A stretch of DNA of 59,912 nt from Megasphaera sp. AM44-1BH (GTDB taxonomy: Bacteria; Bacillota; Negativicutes; Veillonellales; Megasphaeraceae). Below are positions 44,864 through 53,447 of the stretch, piece after piece. Every line of letters starts with the position of its first letter. Position 1 is the stretch's first letter. Made by a program: the position numbers and the translations under genes. The notes under the pieces are model-generated. The model was not told the origin of the DNA, ran no database searches, and saw nothing but the letters and a program-made list of their open reading frames with translations. Location of the stretch: NCBI RefSeq assembly GCF_003467125.1, contig NZ_QSFA01000017.1, forward strand, positions 1 through 59,912, read 5' to 3'.

Positions 44864-45415
44864 TTATTTCATCAGCGTTTTAGCGGCTGCCACGCCGGCT
44901 TCAAAAGCTTTATCATTGGATGGCCGCAATTTAGGTTTGAAGTGTTCCCGGACAGCCCGTTTGACAACGTCCAGGTCTTCTACACCGGTGAGAGCTGCAA
45001 TGGCCCCGATGGCCACAACGTTGGCTGCCAGTGTTTTTCCGGTCACGTCCTCTGCAATCTGGGTGAGAGGAATGGCGTATACATGTTTTACGTTTTCCGG
45101 TACAGTATGGACAAATTTGGGGTCAATAAGAAAAATGCCTTCCGGTTTCATGTCTTTCCAGTATGTATCCGCAGCCTGCTGGGACATGGCCAGAACAAAA
45201 TCGGGACGACGCACGCTGGGATAATTAATCGGTTCATCGTCAATAATGAGTTCAGACCGGCAGGCTCCTCCCCGTGCTTCCGGGCCATAGGAACGGGTAA
45301 GGACGATTTCCTTCGTGTCCAGTCCGCCCGCAGCCTGAGCCATGATATCGCCCATGAGCATCATGCCCTGGCCGCCGCTTCCGGCGAAACGCATTTCATA
45401 ATGTTGTTTTCCCAT
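44864..45415 (-). CDS. korC: 2-oxoglutarate:ferredoxin oxidoreductase subunit gamma
   Basis: 183 aa. The subunit closes the CoA-binding site. It starts MRFAGSGGQGMMLMGDIMAQ after a short lead, with LTRSYGPEARGGACRSELI, both typical of the gamma subunit. Two bp separate it from the beta gene. Last gene of the kor operon. Confidence 0.9.
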   Translation of the reverse strand: MGKQHYEMRFAGSGGQGMMLMGDIMAQAAGGLDTKEIVLTRSYGPEARGGACRSELIIDDEPINYPSVRRPDFVLAMSQQAADTYWKDMKPEGIFLIDPKFVHTVPENVKHVYAIPLTQIAEDVTGKTLAANVVAIGAIAALTGVEDLDVVKRAVREHFKPKLRPSNDKAFEAGVAAAKTLMK

Positions 45416-45417
45416 AC

Positions 45418-46245
45418 TTATTCTCTCCCTTCGGCTCTGGCAATGACATGCTGATACTGGTCAGAATATTCCGGGCGGTCTTTGCGGTCCGTGAAGACAC
45501 CCGTGACGATTTTATCCTGCAATTCCTCTTCACTCAGCTGTCGGGCTTTCTGAACTGGAATAGCCTGGTCTTTGAAACGCTGCAGCATAGCCGGTCCGTC
45601 CCCCAGTTTATTGAGACGGCCATATAACGTCGGGCAGCAGCTCATGGCTTCAATCACAGAAAACCCTTTGTGTTCTATCCCCTTTGCAATCAGCTCAGCC
45701 AGCTGTGTCACGTGGTAGACCGTCGAACGGGCTACAAACGTGGCACCTGCTGCGCTGGCCAGTTTGCACAAGTCAAACGGAGTATCTATATTACCGTATA
45801 CAGTCGTCTTGGATTTTGCCCCTGTCGGCGTCGTCGGCGAATACTGGCCGCCGGTCATGCCATAATTGTCATTGTTGTAGATGACCGTCGTAATATCTAG
45901 ATTGCGGCGGCAGGCATGGATGAAATGATTCCCGCCAATGGAAGCACTATCACCATCGCCGGTAACGACGATGACATGAAGTTTGGGATTGGCCATCTTG
46001 ACCCCCGTAGCGTATGCCAGGGGACGTCCGTGATTCGTATGGAGACCACAGAAATCGAGATATCCGTTTGCCCGGCTCGAACAGCCGACGCCGGCTACTA
46101 CGACGATCTGATTCTGATCAATGCCCGTTTTTTCAATGGCCCGGATGAGGGCATTGGTCACAATGCCATTTCCACAGCCGGAACACCAGATATGGGGCAG
46201 CTTGTCCTGCCGCAAAAATCTATCATATACATGCACACCCGCCAT
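45418..46245 (-). CDS. korB: 2-oxoglutarate:ferredoxin oxidoreductase subunit beta (TPP-binding)
   Basis: 275 aa. IWCSGCGNGIVTNALIRA with cluster cysteines, and the TPP/Mg site TGDGDSASIGGNH...NNDNYGMTGGQYSPTTP. It decarboxylates 2-oxoglutarate to succinyl-CoA, reducing ferredoxin, with the other subunits. One bp from the alpha gene. Confidence 0.92.
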   Translation of the reverse strand: MAGVHVYDRFLRQDKLPHIWCSGCGNGIVTNALIRAIEKTGIDQNQIVVVAGVGCSSRANGYLDFCGLHTNHGRPLAYATGVKMANPKLHVIVVTGDGDSASIGGNHFIHACRRNLDITTVIYNNDNYGMTGGQYSPTTPTGAKSKTTVYGNIDTPFDLCKLASAAGATFVARSTVYHVTQLAELIAKGIEHKGFSVIEAMSCCPTLYGRLNKLGDGPAMLQRFKDQAIPVQKARQLSEEELQDKIVTGVFTDRKDRPEYSDQYQHVIARAEGRE

Positions 46246-46246
46246 G

Positions 46247-47380
46247 TTATTTCCCCTCCCTCAGTCCTGCAAGAATCGTATCGGCTGACAATATGACGCC
46301 GTTATTCTGGTTAATCATGCGAACCGGTGTATTACCACTGACTTCACGGACCATATGATATAACTGGCCTTCATTCATTTCACAGGTAACGATTTCCTTT
46401 ACGCCGCGGCACAGCGTCTCCAGACGGCTTTCCGGGAATGGCCATACCGTGATGGGCCGGAACAGTCCTGCCTTGACACCTTCCTTGCGGATATCATCGA
46501 TTGCCGCTTTGGCTGAACGGGCGACGACACCCATCGAAACGATGAGGATATCGGCATCATCAGTTTTATACTCTTCGTATTTTTCGATATCCGCGCGGTT
46601 ATGTTCAATTTTCGCATGGAGCCGTTTTACCAGATAGGAAACCCGGTCGGCATTGTTTGTAACTGGAAAACCCGTATCATCATGGACCATGCCGGTCACG
46701 AACCAGCGGTATCCATCACCGAATGAAGCCATAGGCGGGATGCCCGTACCATCGTCGGCATAGGCCTGAAATTCTGACGGCGGACAGGTGGGCCGTTTAC
46801 GGCTGACTACGTCATATTCATCCGGATCCGGAATGCGGACCCGTTCACTCATATGGGCCAGCATGGCGTCGCTGAGGATATAGACAGGATTCCGGTACGT
46901 TTCTGCCAGATTAAAGGCCCGTATCGTTTCTTCATATAATTCACCAACGGAAGCCGGGGCAATCGCAATGATGGGATGATCCCCGTTCGTACCCCAGCGG
47001 GCCTGCATAATATCGCCCTGGGCCGGTACGGTAGCCACACCCTGGCATGGACCCTGACGCATGCAATCGACGAGGACCAGAGGAATTTCCGCCATAATAG
47101 CATATCCCAGATTTTCCTGCATGAGCGAAACTCCGGGCCCGCTCGTTGCCGTCATGGCCTTGACACCGGCTGCCGAGGCACCGATGACGGCGGCAATAGA
47201 AGCCAGTTCATCTTCCATCTGCATATATGTGCCGCCGGCTTTCGGCAGCAGTTCCGATGCCATTTCGGCAATTTCCGTAGCCGGCGTGATGGGATAACCG
47301 GCAAAAAACCTCATCCCTGCCGCGATAGCAGCCCTGGTACAAGCTTCATTGCCTGTCATAATTTCATAGGTTCCAGCCAT
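46247..47380 (-). CDS. korA: 2-oxoglutarate:ferredoxin oxidoreductase subunit alpha
   Basis: 377 aa. FFAGYPITPATEIAE, ATSGPGVSLMQENLGYA and the substrate-pocket region CMRQGPCQGVATVPAQGD are visible. A single bp separates it from the ferredoxin subunit gene. The KorA/VorB/PorA group is similar; four-gene DABC order favours the 2-oxoglutarate enzyme, but branched-chain 2-oxo acid specificity is possible. Confidence 0.88.
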   Translation of the reverse strand: MAGTYEIMTGNEACTRAAIAAGMRFFAGYPITPATEIAEMASELLPKAGGTYMQMEDELASIAAVIGASAAGVKAMTATSGPGVSLMQENLGYAIMAEIPLVLVDCMRQGPCQGVATVPAQGDIMQARWGTNGDHPIIAIAPASVGELYEETIRAFNLAETYRNPVYILSDAMLAHMSERVRIPDPDEYDVVSRKRPTCPPSEFQAYADDGTGIPPMASFGDGYRWFVTGMVHDDTGFPVTNNADRVSYLVKRLHAKIEHNRADIEKYEEYKTDDADILIVSMGVVARSAKAAIDDIRKEGVKAGLFRPITVWPFPESRLETLCRGVKEIVTCEMNEGQLYHMVREVSGNTPVRMINQNNGVILSADTILAGLREGK

Positions 47381-47381
47381 G

Positions 47382-47588
47382 TCAAATTCCTCCTGTCACA
47401 CGGATTGCAAAATCAGGACACCGTAATTCACACATCTTACACCCAATACATACCATATCGTCAGATATCACGGGTTTTCCATCGTCATCCCGGGTAAAAA
47501 CACCTTTCGGACAGAAAACGGCACAAATGCCACAGCCTTTGCATAACCGGCTGTCCAGTATGATTTGAAATTTCTTTGTTACGCCCAT
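47382..47588 (-). CDS. korD: Ferredoxin-like subunit delta of the 2-oxoacid oxidoreductase
   Basis: 68 aa from the ATG at 47588 (GGGAGGAATTGCAT before it). Two [4Fe-4S] motifs: CKGCGICAVFCPKGVF and CIGCKMCELRCPDFAI. First gene of the operon; longer starts run into the promoter region. Confidence 0.9.
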   Translation of the reverse strand: MGVTKKFQIILDSRLCKGCGICAVFCPKGVFTRDDDGKPVISDDMVCIGCKMCELRCPDFAIRVTGGI

Positions 47589-47643
47589 ATGCAATTCCTC
47601 CCAGCATTCTGCGTAGTACCTCTTCTTTCTTCTTACAGTTGCA

Positions 47644-47752
47644 GTATACATCACAAAAATGTATACTAAAAATACAGGTCGGACATGGAACCCATAATGA
47701 AATCATATAGTTTTTACTTGTCACTTCTTGCTTCTTACTCCTATGATTTCAT
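47644..47752. promoter_or_regulatory. Divergent regulatory region with two inverted repeats (kor operon / LysR gene)
   Basis: GTATACAT-N7-ATGTATAC spans 47644-47666. ATGAAATCATA (47697-47707) and TATGATTTCAT (47742-47752) form an 11-bp perfect inverted repeat with 34 bp between. The region separates korD from the LysR gene, the classic layout for a LysR regulator acting on its neighbour. Which repeat it binds is unknown. The rest of 47589-47903 holds no gene. Confidence 0.5.
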
Positions 47753-47903
47753 CTAAATGCCGGCATGATGGTATTGGTGAAGGAAACCGGCATCCTTATC
47801 CGCCTAAAAAGCATATGCAGACTGTATAGGACACGGTTCTCTTATTCCCGTGCAGAAAGACAAAAAAAGTAAAGTCTTTCTCTCACACACAGGAGGAATC
47901 ATC

Positions 47904-48815
47904 ATGAATCTGGAAGTATACCGCAATTACGTCGCCATTATTGATGCCGGCACGATTTCTGCGGCTTCCCGGGAATTACACATCGCCCAACCCGCCCTGA
48001 GCAACCAGCTGAAAGCACTGGAAGCCGCGTATGGCACCCAGCTTGTTGAACGGGGTCCCCGCCACATTACCCCCAACAATGCCGGGAAAATTCTCTATGA
48101 AAAAGCCCGCCGCATGTGTCAGCTGGAAGATGCGGCGCAGAAAGAAATCAACGCCAGTATCCTCGGGACAAAGGGAACGCTTCACCTGGGTATCACACCC
48201 ACCTGGCCCGATACCAACAGTGCCAATATGATCCTTGATTTCAGCAATACCTATCCGGAAATCGACTTCGATATATACGAAGAAAATTCCGGACAGCTGC
48301 TGGAGCTTCTGGAAAAAGGGACGATAGAGGTAGCTGTCATCCGCAGTGCCGGACAGTTGCCACCGTCATTTTCCGTCCGCCATACCATTGACGAACGGCT
48401 GATGGTGGCCTTTCACAAAAAAAGTCCATGGCTGTCTTCTCATCTGGATGCAGTGCCTCTCACGGCTCTGGAAGATGTGCCTCTGGCCATTTCCCGCGGC
48501 TTTTGGCAAAAAATCCTGGAAATCTGTCAGAATGCAGGATTTACGCCACATATCCGGGCCGTCTGTTCGTCCCGTTATATGCCGCTGCGCTGGGCCTCCA
48601 GCGGGACCGTCGCTGCCATTTTCGTCGGGCCGGTACGCCCGGATCAGCTCAGCCAGGATATCTGCTGTATTCCTCTTCTGGGGCCGGGGCTGGAAACGCG
48701 CCGCCTGTTTGCCATCAGCAAATCCCACAGCCTTTCCGCCGTTGCTGAAGCCTTTCTGAATTATATCCATGACCGTTCCTCTGACCAATATCTGACTAAT
48801 AAAGGAAAGAAGTGA
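47904..48815 (+). CDS. LysR family transcriptional regulator
   Basis: 303 aa from the ATG at 47904 (CACAGGAGGAATCATC before it). The N-terminal winged helix has ISAASRELHIAQPALSNQLKALE; the rest is a periplasmic-binding-like effector domain (HLGITPTWPDTNS, DIYEENSGQLLELLEKG). It is divergent from korDABC, so control of that operon by a 2-oxo acid or related ligand is a reasonable guess. Confidence 0.9.
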   Translation: MNLEVYRNYVAIIDAGTISAASRELHIAQPALSNQLKALEAAYGTQLVERGPRHITPNNAGKILYEKARRMCQLEDAAQKEINASILGTKGTLHLGITPTWPDTNSANMILDFSNTYPEIDFDIYEENSGQLLELLEKGTIEVAVIRSAGQLPPSFSVRHTIDERLMVAFHKKSPWLSSHLDAVPLTALEDVPLAISRGFWQKILEICQNAGFTPHIRAVCSSRYMPLRWASSGTVAAIFVGPVRPDQLSQDICCIPLLGPGLETRRLFAISKSHSLSAVAEAFLNYIHDRSSDQYLTNKGKK

Positions 48816-48852
48816 CATCGTATAATTCGTGAAAACGACATATTTTCCATAC

Positions 48853-48908
48853 AAAAACGGGGCTATCCCACAAAGCACTGTGTCTTTGTAGGATAGCCCC
48901 GTTTTACA
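48853..48908. terminator. Bidirectional terminator after the LysR gene
   Basis: AAAACGGGGCTATCC / GGATAGCCCCGTTTT, a perfect 15-bp stem with A/T tails, between convergent genes. Confidence 0.9.
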
Positions 48909-48951
48909 TCAGAGAGACTCTGCCATTTCCATGGTCTGGAAATCCGGGTGG

Positions 48952-50118
48952 TTATTTTTCTGCCGCATCAAATTCTTCTTTCATCGCTTTGCGCAAAGCT
49001 TCATTTCCGGCCAGACGCAATACGGTTGCACCGATAATTTCTGCGCCGCGGACGATGACCGGTTCAATAGCCTTGTCTTTGACCATATCGGCAATTTCCT
49101 TGGAATGGTCCGGATAGAACGTGTCCCCCATAGCCAGATGGACGTGGAGCACCGGGCATTGATGGCTGACATTGGCAATATCCGAGCTGCCGCCGCAGTC
49201 CGGTTCTACAAAGGGAATCTTCATATCCCGGAGCACGCCACGAACGACGTCAGTTGCCGTTTCATTCCACACAAGGTCATCATATTTATACCCCAGCTGG
49301 GATACATCAAAGGTCGTTTCCGTAGCAATAGCTGCCCCTTCAAAGCAATGCATCAGGCGCTGGACCACTTCGTTGAGATAGGTCCGGGTGGAATGGCGGA
49401 CACAGCATTCTACCTCGGCGTAATCGGGAATGACATTAGAAGCCGTGCCACCATGGACGATATACGTGCCAATCCGCGTATCGGGCTTTACATGCTGACG
49501 TATCATATCGATAGCATGGAGGGCCAGCATGGCCCCGTTCAGTGCATTCCGGCCTTTCCACGGATGGGCTGCCGCATGGGCCGTCTGTCCGTGAAACCGG
49601 ATGCGATAATCATCGAGGGCCAGAAAGCGGGAATTGGGCGTCGTCTGACACGACGACATATGGACCATTATGGCAAGATCGTAGTCCTTGAAAATCCCCT
49701 GCTGGCACATGGGAATTTTGCCACCCCGCAGTTCTTCATCCGGCGTGCCGATGACATCGACAGAGACGGGCAGATCCGTCATGGCATGAAACGCAGCTCC
49801 GGCTAGAAAACTGATAGCACCGCCAGCCGAATGACCGCAGCCATGACCGATATCGGGAAGAGCATCGTATTCAGCCAGGACGGCTACCCGCAAAACCGGC
49901 GATTCCGCATGGCAGGCAACCGCCTTATAGGCGGTTGCCTGTCCGCTGAACCGTTCCGTCACATCCATGCCGGCATCCCGGCAGGCCGCTATGTGACGGG
50001 CACAGGCATGATATTCTTCCCCGGATAACTCGGGATCATTGGCAATCGCATAATTCAATTCAAAGGCAGCAGGAGCATACTGCTGCACCTTCTTAGAAAA
50101 TTCATCATAGAGAGACAT
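48952..50118 (-). CDS. M20 family metallopeptidase/amidohydrolase (AbgB/HipO-like)
   Basis: 388 aa. Dinuclear-metal motifs LAEYDALPDIGHGCGHS and GTPDEELRGGKI, and the dimer-domain histidine in HGQTAHAAAHPWKGRNA. Relatives hydrolyse N-acyl or aminobenzoyl amino acids. Upstream lie an AEC transporter and a nitrilase-family amidase on the same strand, although a terminator separates them. A substrate cannot be named. Confidence 0.85.
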   Translation of the reverse strand: MSLYDEFSKKVQQYAPAAFELNYAIANDPELSGEEYHACARHIAACRDAGMDVTERFSGQATAYKAVACHAESPVLRVAVLAEYDALPDIGHGCGHSAGGAISFLAGAAFHAMTDLPVSVDVIGTPDEELRGGKIPMCQQGIFKDYDLAIMVHMSSCQTTPNSRFLALDDYRIRFHGQTAHAAAHPWKGRNALNGAMLALHAIDMIRQHVKPDTRIGTYIVHGGTASNVIPDYAEVECCVRHSTRTYLNEVVQRLMHCFEGAAIATETTFDVSQLGYKYDDLVWNETATDVVRGVLRDMKIPFVEPDCGGSSDIANVSHQCPVLHVHLAMGDTFYPDHSKEIADMVKDKAIEPVIVRGAEIIGATVLRLAGNEALRKAMKEEFDAAEK

Positions 50119-50150
50119 GGCTTACTCCTTTTATTTCATCGTTTCAACTA

Positions 50151-50187
50151 AAAAGGACGGCATCTGCATTGGGACAGCCGTCCTTTT
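50151..50187 (-). terminator. Terminator of the amidase/AEC unit
   Basis: AAAAGGACGGC / GCCGTCCTTTT, 11-bp stem with a T tail on minus. Confidence 0.85.
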
Positions 50188-50208
50188 ACTATTATATAAT
50201 TCTTTATC

Positions 50209-51153
50209 TCAACCGACAATAGCCATATACAGGGGAATGACCACCAATCCAAGAGCAATAGACAGGAAACTGATTTCGGTGGCATATTGCACATCAGCAC
50301 CGACGGATTTCGCCACGACGGTCATTTGCGTCATAGCCGGCATACTGGCCTGCATGGTAAATACCTTGGCCGACATATCCGTAATAGGGATAAATGGCAG
50401 CAGCACCAGCACACAACAGGGACAGATGAGGAACCGGCCACATAAGGCGCCGATGATATCCCGGTCCCAATGAATGTCTTTCCAGGAAATGAGGCTCATT
50501 TCAATGCCGATGACAATCAGGGACAACGGCGTTGCCATGTTTCCGACATATTGGAAACTCATGACCAGAAAATCAGGCAGCTTCACGTCGAGCATAACCA
50601 GAACGAGGCCGATGAGAAAGCCCTCCAGCGGCGGTGAAAAAACCTTTTTAATCGTCTGCACAGAAAAGAGCGGCATATGCTTTCCCCCTGTACTATCATT
50701 GACAATATGATACACCGCCAGTGTCCAGAACATGGTCGTATTAGCCATATAATAAAGCATGACCGATGGTACACTTTTAGGACCAAACAAGGCCAGATTA
50801 ACAGGCAGGCCGATAAAAATCGTATTGGCAATAAAAAAGCAGGTAATGAATATCCCCTGCCGGTCCTTGCGGATATGCAGGACTGCCGCCGCAAGCCGGC
50901 CTACAAAGTAGGCCAGGAAAATAGAAGTAAAAGGCAGTACCAGGTCCGGCGCAATCTGTACCAATGAATCATGCGTAAAATCCCGGACCATGTTAACTAC
51001 CATATAAAAGGGCAGCGCCACTTTCATGACAATCTTCGTCAAAAGAGCGCTCGTACTGCTATCAAACCATCCCTTACGGGACAAAATAAAGCCGATGGAA
51101 ATAATAAAAATAACTTCAAAAATACCCTGCAGGCCATGTATAGCCCCTTCCAT
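50209..51153 (-). CDS. AEC (auxin efflux carrier) family transporter
   Basis: 314 aa with about ten hydrophobic segments in two halves. It begins with a short helix then FEVIFIISIGFILSRKGWFD, and has the family pattern of small-residue breaks in VALPFYMVVNM and MTQMTVVAKSVG. Bacterial AEC members move malate, lactate or amino-acid-derived anions (MleP/MdcF). Follows the nitrilase-family gene by about 36 bp and is likely in one unit with it. Confidence 0.85.
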   Translation of the reverse strand: MEGAIHGLQGIFEVIFIISIGFILSRKGWFDSSTSALLTKIVMKVALPFYMVVNMVRDFTHDSLVQIAPDLVLPFTSIFLAYFVGRLAAAVLHIRKDRQGIFITCFFIANTIFIGLPVNLALFGPKSVPSVMLYYMANTTMFWTLAVYHIVNDSTGGKHMPLFSVQTIKKVFSPPLEGFLIGLVLVMLDVKLPDFLVMSFQYVGNMATPLSLIVIGIEMSLISWKDIHWDRDIIGALCGRFLICPCCVLVLLPFIPITDMSAKVFTMQASMPAMTQMTVVAKSVGADVQYATEISFLSIALGLVVIPLYMAIVG

Positions 51154-51189
51154 ACCAACACTTCCTCACTTATCTATAATCGGGGCATA

Positions 51190-51972
51190 TCAGAGATGAT
51201 ATAATTCCGGCCGACGGTCACGGAATACATTGATGCTATGACGGATGCCTTCGATGACAGACAAATCGACATCACTGGTGATAATCTGCTCCCGTCCATC
51301 TGCCTGGGAAAGGACCTTGCCCCAGGGATCGATAATCATGGAACCGCCACAGAACTGATACTCTCCGGCCTTGCCGCAACTGTTGACAGCTACGACAAAC
51401 ATCTGATTTTCAATGGCCCGTGCCTGATTCAGGATCTGCCAGTGTCCCAACCGCGGATTGGGCCAGGCCGCCGGTACGAAAAGGATCTGCGCGCCGGCCA
51501 GCGCTGCCATACGCACCCATTCGCCAAATCGCACATCATAACAGATAATCGACGCCATTTTCACACCATCTAATTCAAAAATATTGAGAGGATCTCCCGG
51601 CGTAAAAACGGTATCTTCCTTTCCCGGCGTAAACAGATGTACTTTGTCATACTCTCCGACAACCTGACCCGTCCTGTCTACAACAAAAGTCGAATTATAC
51701 AACTTTCCCTGCTTTTTATTGGCTACAGAACCCCCAACAATGTGAACATGATGCCGTTTTGCCTCATCGGAAAGAAAAGCCTTTGTTCTCTTTCCCTCTT
51801 CATCGGCCAGATTATAGACATCTGGTGGATAAAACGACGTATTCCACAACTCTGATAACACGACAATATCGGCATCTGCTGCAGCCGCCGCTTCTACGGC
51901 CTGATCGGCTATATGATAATTGGCATCTACATCGCCATAGCTGATGGCTGCCTGTACCGCTGCTATCTTCAT
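51190..51972 (-). CDS. Nitrilase-family carbon-nitrogen hydrolase (omega-amidase-like)
   Basis: 260 aa from the ATG at 51972; the catalytic E-K-C triad is visible in VVLSELWNTSF, GEYDKVHLFTPG and IICYDVRFGEW. The PPDVYNLAD and PGKEDTVFTPGD segments recall omega-amidases, which release ammonia from 2-oxoglutaramate or succinamate. The upstream extension to 52086 is not needed. First gene of a unit with the AEC transporter. Confidence 0.85.
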   Translation of the reverse strand: MKIAAVQAAISYGDVDANYHIADQAVEAAAAADADIVVLSELWNTSFYPPDVYNLADEEGKRTKAFLSDEAKRHHVHIVGGSVANKKQGKLYNSTFVVDRTGQVVGEYDKVHLFTPGKEDTVFTPGDPLNIFELDGVKMASIICYDVRFGEWVRMAALAGAQILFVPAAWPNPRLGHWQILNQARAIENQMFVVAVNSCGKAGEYQFCGGSMIIDPWGKVLSQADGREQIITSDVDLSVIEGIRHSINVFRDRRPELYHL

Positions 51973-52139
51973 AAACCCACCCCCATTAATACAAAAATGC
52001 AAACCCGCATATTTATTATATAAAAGGCTGGCAGGCAATGCAACGGCTGATACACGTCCCAGTATAAGAAAACTCCTGGAAATCACTGTCTTCCTATGCT
52101 ATAGTAGTATCGAAACGACTGGAATGGGAGGAACGGAGC

Positions 52140-52646
52140 ATGGCAAAGGTGAAGAAAACGAATGTTATGCGCATTCTGGACAAGCATAAAATCATGTACG
52201 ATACCAAAACATATGCTTATACAGAAGATGATTTGTCTGGCATTCATGCGGCGGCTGAGCTGGGATTGGATGCTGCCCGGTTATTCAAGACCCTCGTCGG
52301 TAAGGGCAATAGGACCGGAATCGTCGTCTTCTGTATTCCCAGCGACCGGGAACTGGACCTGAAAAAGGCAGCTGCAGTAAGCGGTAACAAGCACGTGGAA
52401 CTGCTCCATGTCAAAGACCTGCCCGGCATCACTGGATATATCCGTGGTGGCTGTTCCCCCATTGGCATGAAAAAACAATTTCCGACGTATATTGATACAT
52501 CTGCTGAGAATTTTGATACCATCAGTATCAGTGCCGGCCAACGGGGACTGCAGGTGTTATTGCCGGTCTCCTGTATCTGCACGGTCACCGGTGCCAGCAT
52601 GGCCGGCCTGACAGCAGATCATGGGGAGGCAGAATGCGATGAGTGA
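52140..52646 (+). CDS. ybaK: Cys-tRNA(Pro)/aminoacyl-tRNA deacylase, YbaK/EbsC type
   Basis: 168-aa editing enzyme that removes cysteine mischarged on tRNA(Pro). The active-site lysine is in RLFKTLVGKGN, with CIPSDRELDLKKAAAV and the GYIRGGCSPIGMKKQFPTYID loop typical of YbaK. GGGAGGAACGGAGC precedes the ATG. It overlaps the uracil-DNA glycosylase gene by 8 bp. Confidence 0.92.
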   Translation: MAKVKKTNVMRILDKHKIMYDTKTYAYTEDDLSGIHAAAELGLDAARLFKTLVGKGNRTGIVVFCIPSDRELDLKKAAAVSGNKHVELLHVKDLPGITGYIRGGCSPIGMKKQFPTYIDTSAENFDTISISAGQRGLQVLLPVSCICTVTGASMAGLTADHGEAECDE

Positions 52647-53298
52647 TGACAAGATGAAAGAATGGCTCCAGAATCTCATGAACTGTGATGCCTGCAAACT
52701 GCGCCACGAAGGAAACAGGGGCCCGACACGGTATTCCGGGGACCCGGCTTCACCGCTTATGTTTGTCGGCGAAGGACCTGGGGGCGTCGAAGATGAATAT
52801 GGCGTCCCTCTTGTAGGACCGTCCGGCCAGCTTCTCGACAAAGCCCTGTGGAGTGTCGGCCTGACCAGGGATCACGTGTATGTGACCAACATTGTCAAAT
52901 GCCGTCCTAAAAATAACCGGACTCCTACGCTGGAAGAAGGAAAGGCCTGTGCCAATATTCATCTCGTGAAAGAAATCGGACTGGTACAGCCAAAAGTCAT
53001 CGTCTGCCTCGGCAAGGTAGCCTTCCAGTATTTTTATGGCCACACGGCCAGCATTATGCGCAACCGGGGAAAATGGTTCACCTGGCATGACATCCCGGTC
53101 ATGCCGACCTATCATCCGGCATTTCTCCTGCGTCAGACTGGAAAAGAACTGGTAGAATCCAAATGGCAGGTATACTACGACTTCAAAGCGGCTGTAGAAA
53201 AAGCCGTTGCCGCCGAACCGGATTTCGTATACAAGAGCGAGGAAAAGCCAGACCTTCTTGCCCAATACGAAGGACTCCGGGAAAGCCGTCATTTCTAA
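52639..53298 (+). CDS. Uracil-DNA glycosylase, family 4 (iron-sulfur type)
   Basis: 219 aa from the ATG at 52639. Removes uracil from DNA. Motif A is GEGPGGVEDEYGVPLVGPSG and motif B is PTYHPAFLLR. Four cluster cysteines are in CDACKLR, VKCRPKNN and IVCLGKVAF. A longer start at 52621 lacks a ribosome site. Translationally coupled to ybaK. Confidence 0.92.
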   Translation: MSDDKMKEWLQNLMNCDACKLRHEGNRGPTRYSGDPASPLMFVGEGPGGVEDEYGVPLVGPSGQLLDKALWSVGLTRDHVYVTNIVKCRPKNNRTPTLEEGKACANIHLVKEIGLVQPKVIVCLGKVAFQYFYGHTASIMRNRGKWFTWHDIPVMPTYHPAFLLRQTGKELVESKWQVYYDFKAAVEKAVAAEPDFVYKSEEKPDLLAQYEGLRESRHF

Positions 53299-53331
53299 TT
53301 CTCCCCAGCATATGATATTTCTTTCTAAACT

Positions 53332-53383
53332 AAAATAGGTTGTCTCACAAAGCAATCATAGCTTCATGAGACAACCTATTTTT
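53332..53383. terminator. Bidirectional terminator between the glycosylase and D-lactate dehydrogenase genes
   Basis: AAAATAGGTTGTCTCA / TGAGACAACCTATTTTT, 15-16 bp stem with T run, between convergent genes. Confidence 0.9.
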
Positions 53384-53447
53384 ATCTTAACCCCCTGCCA
53401 GGGATGATCAAAACCAGAACACCCTGACAACTGTTTTTATTGTATAT

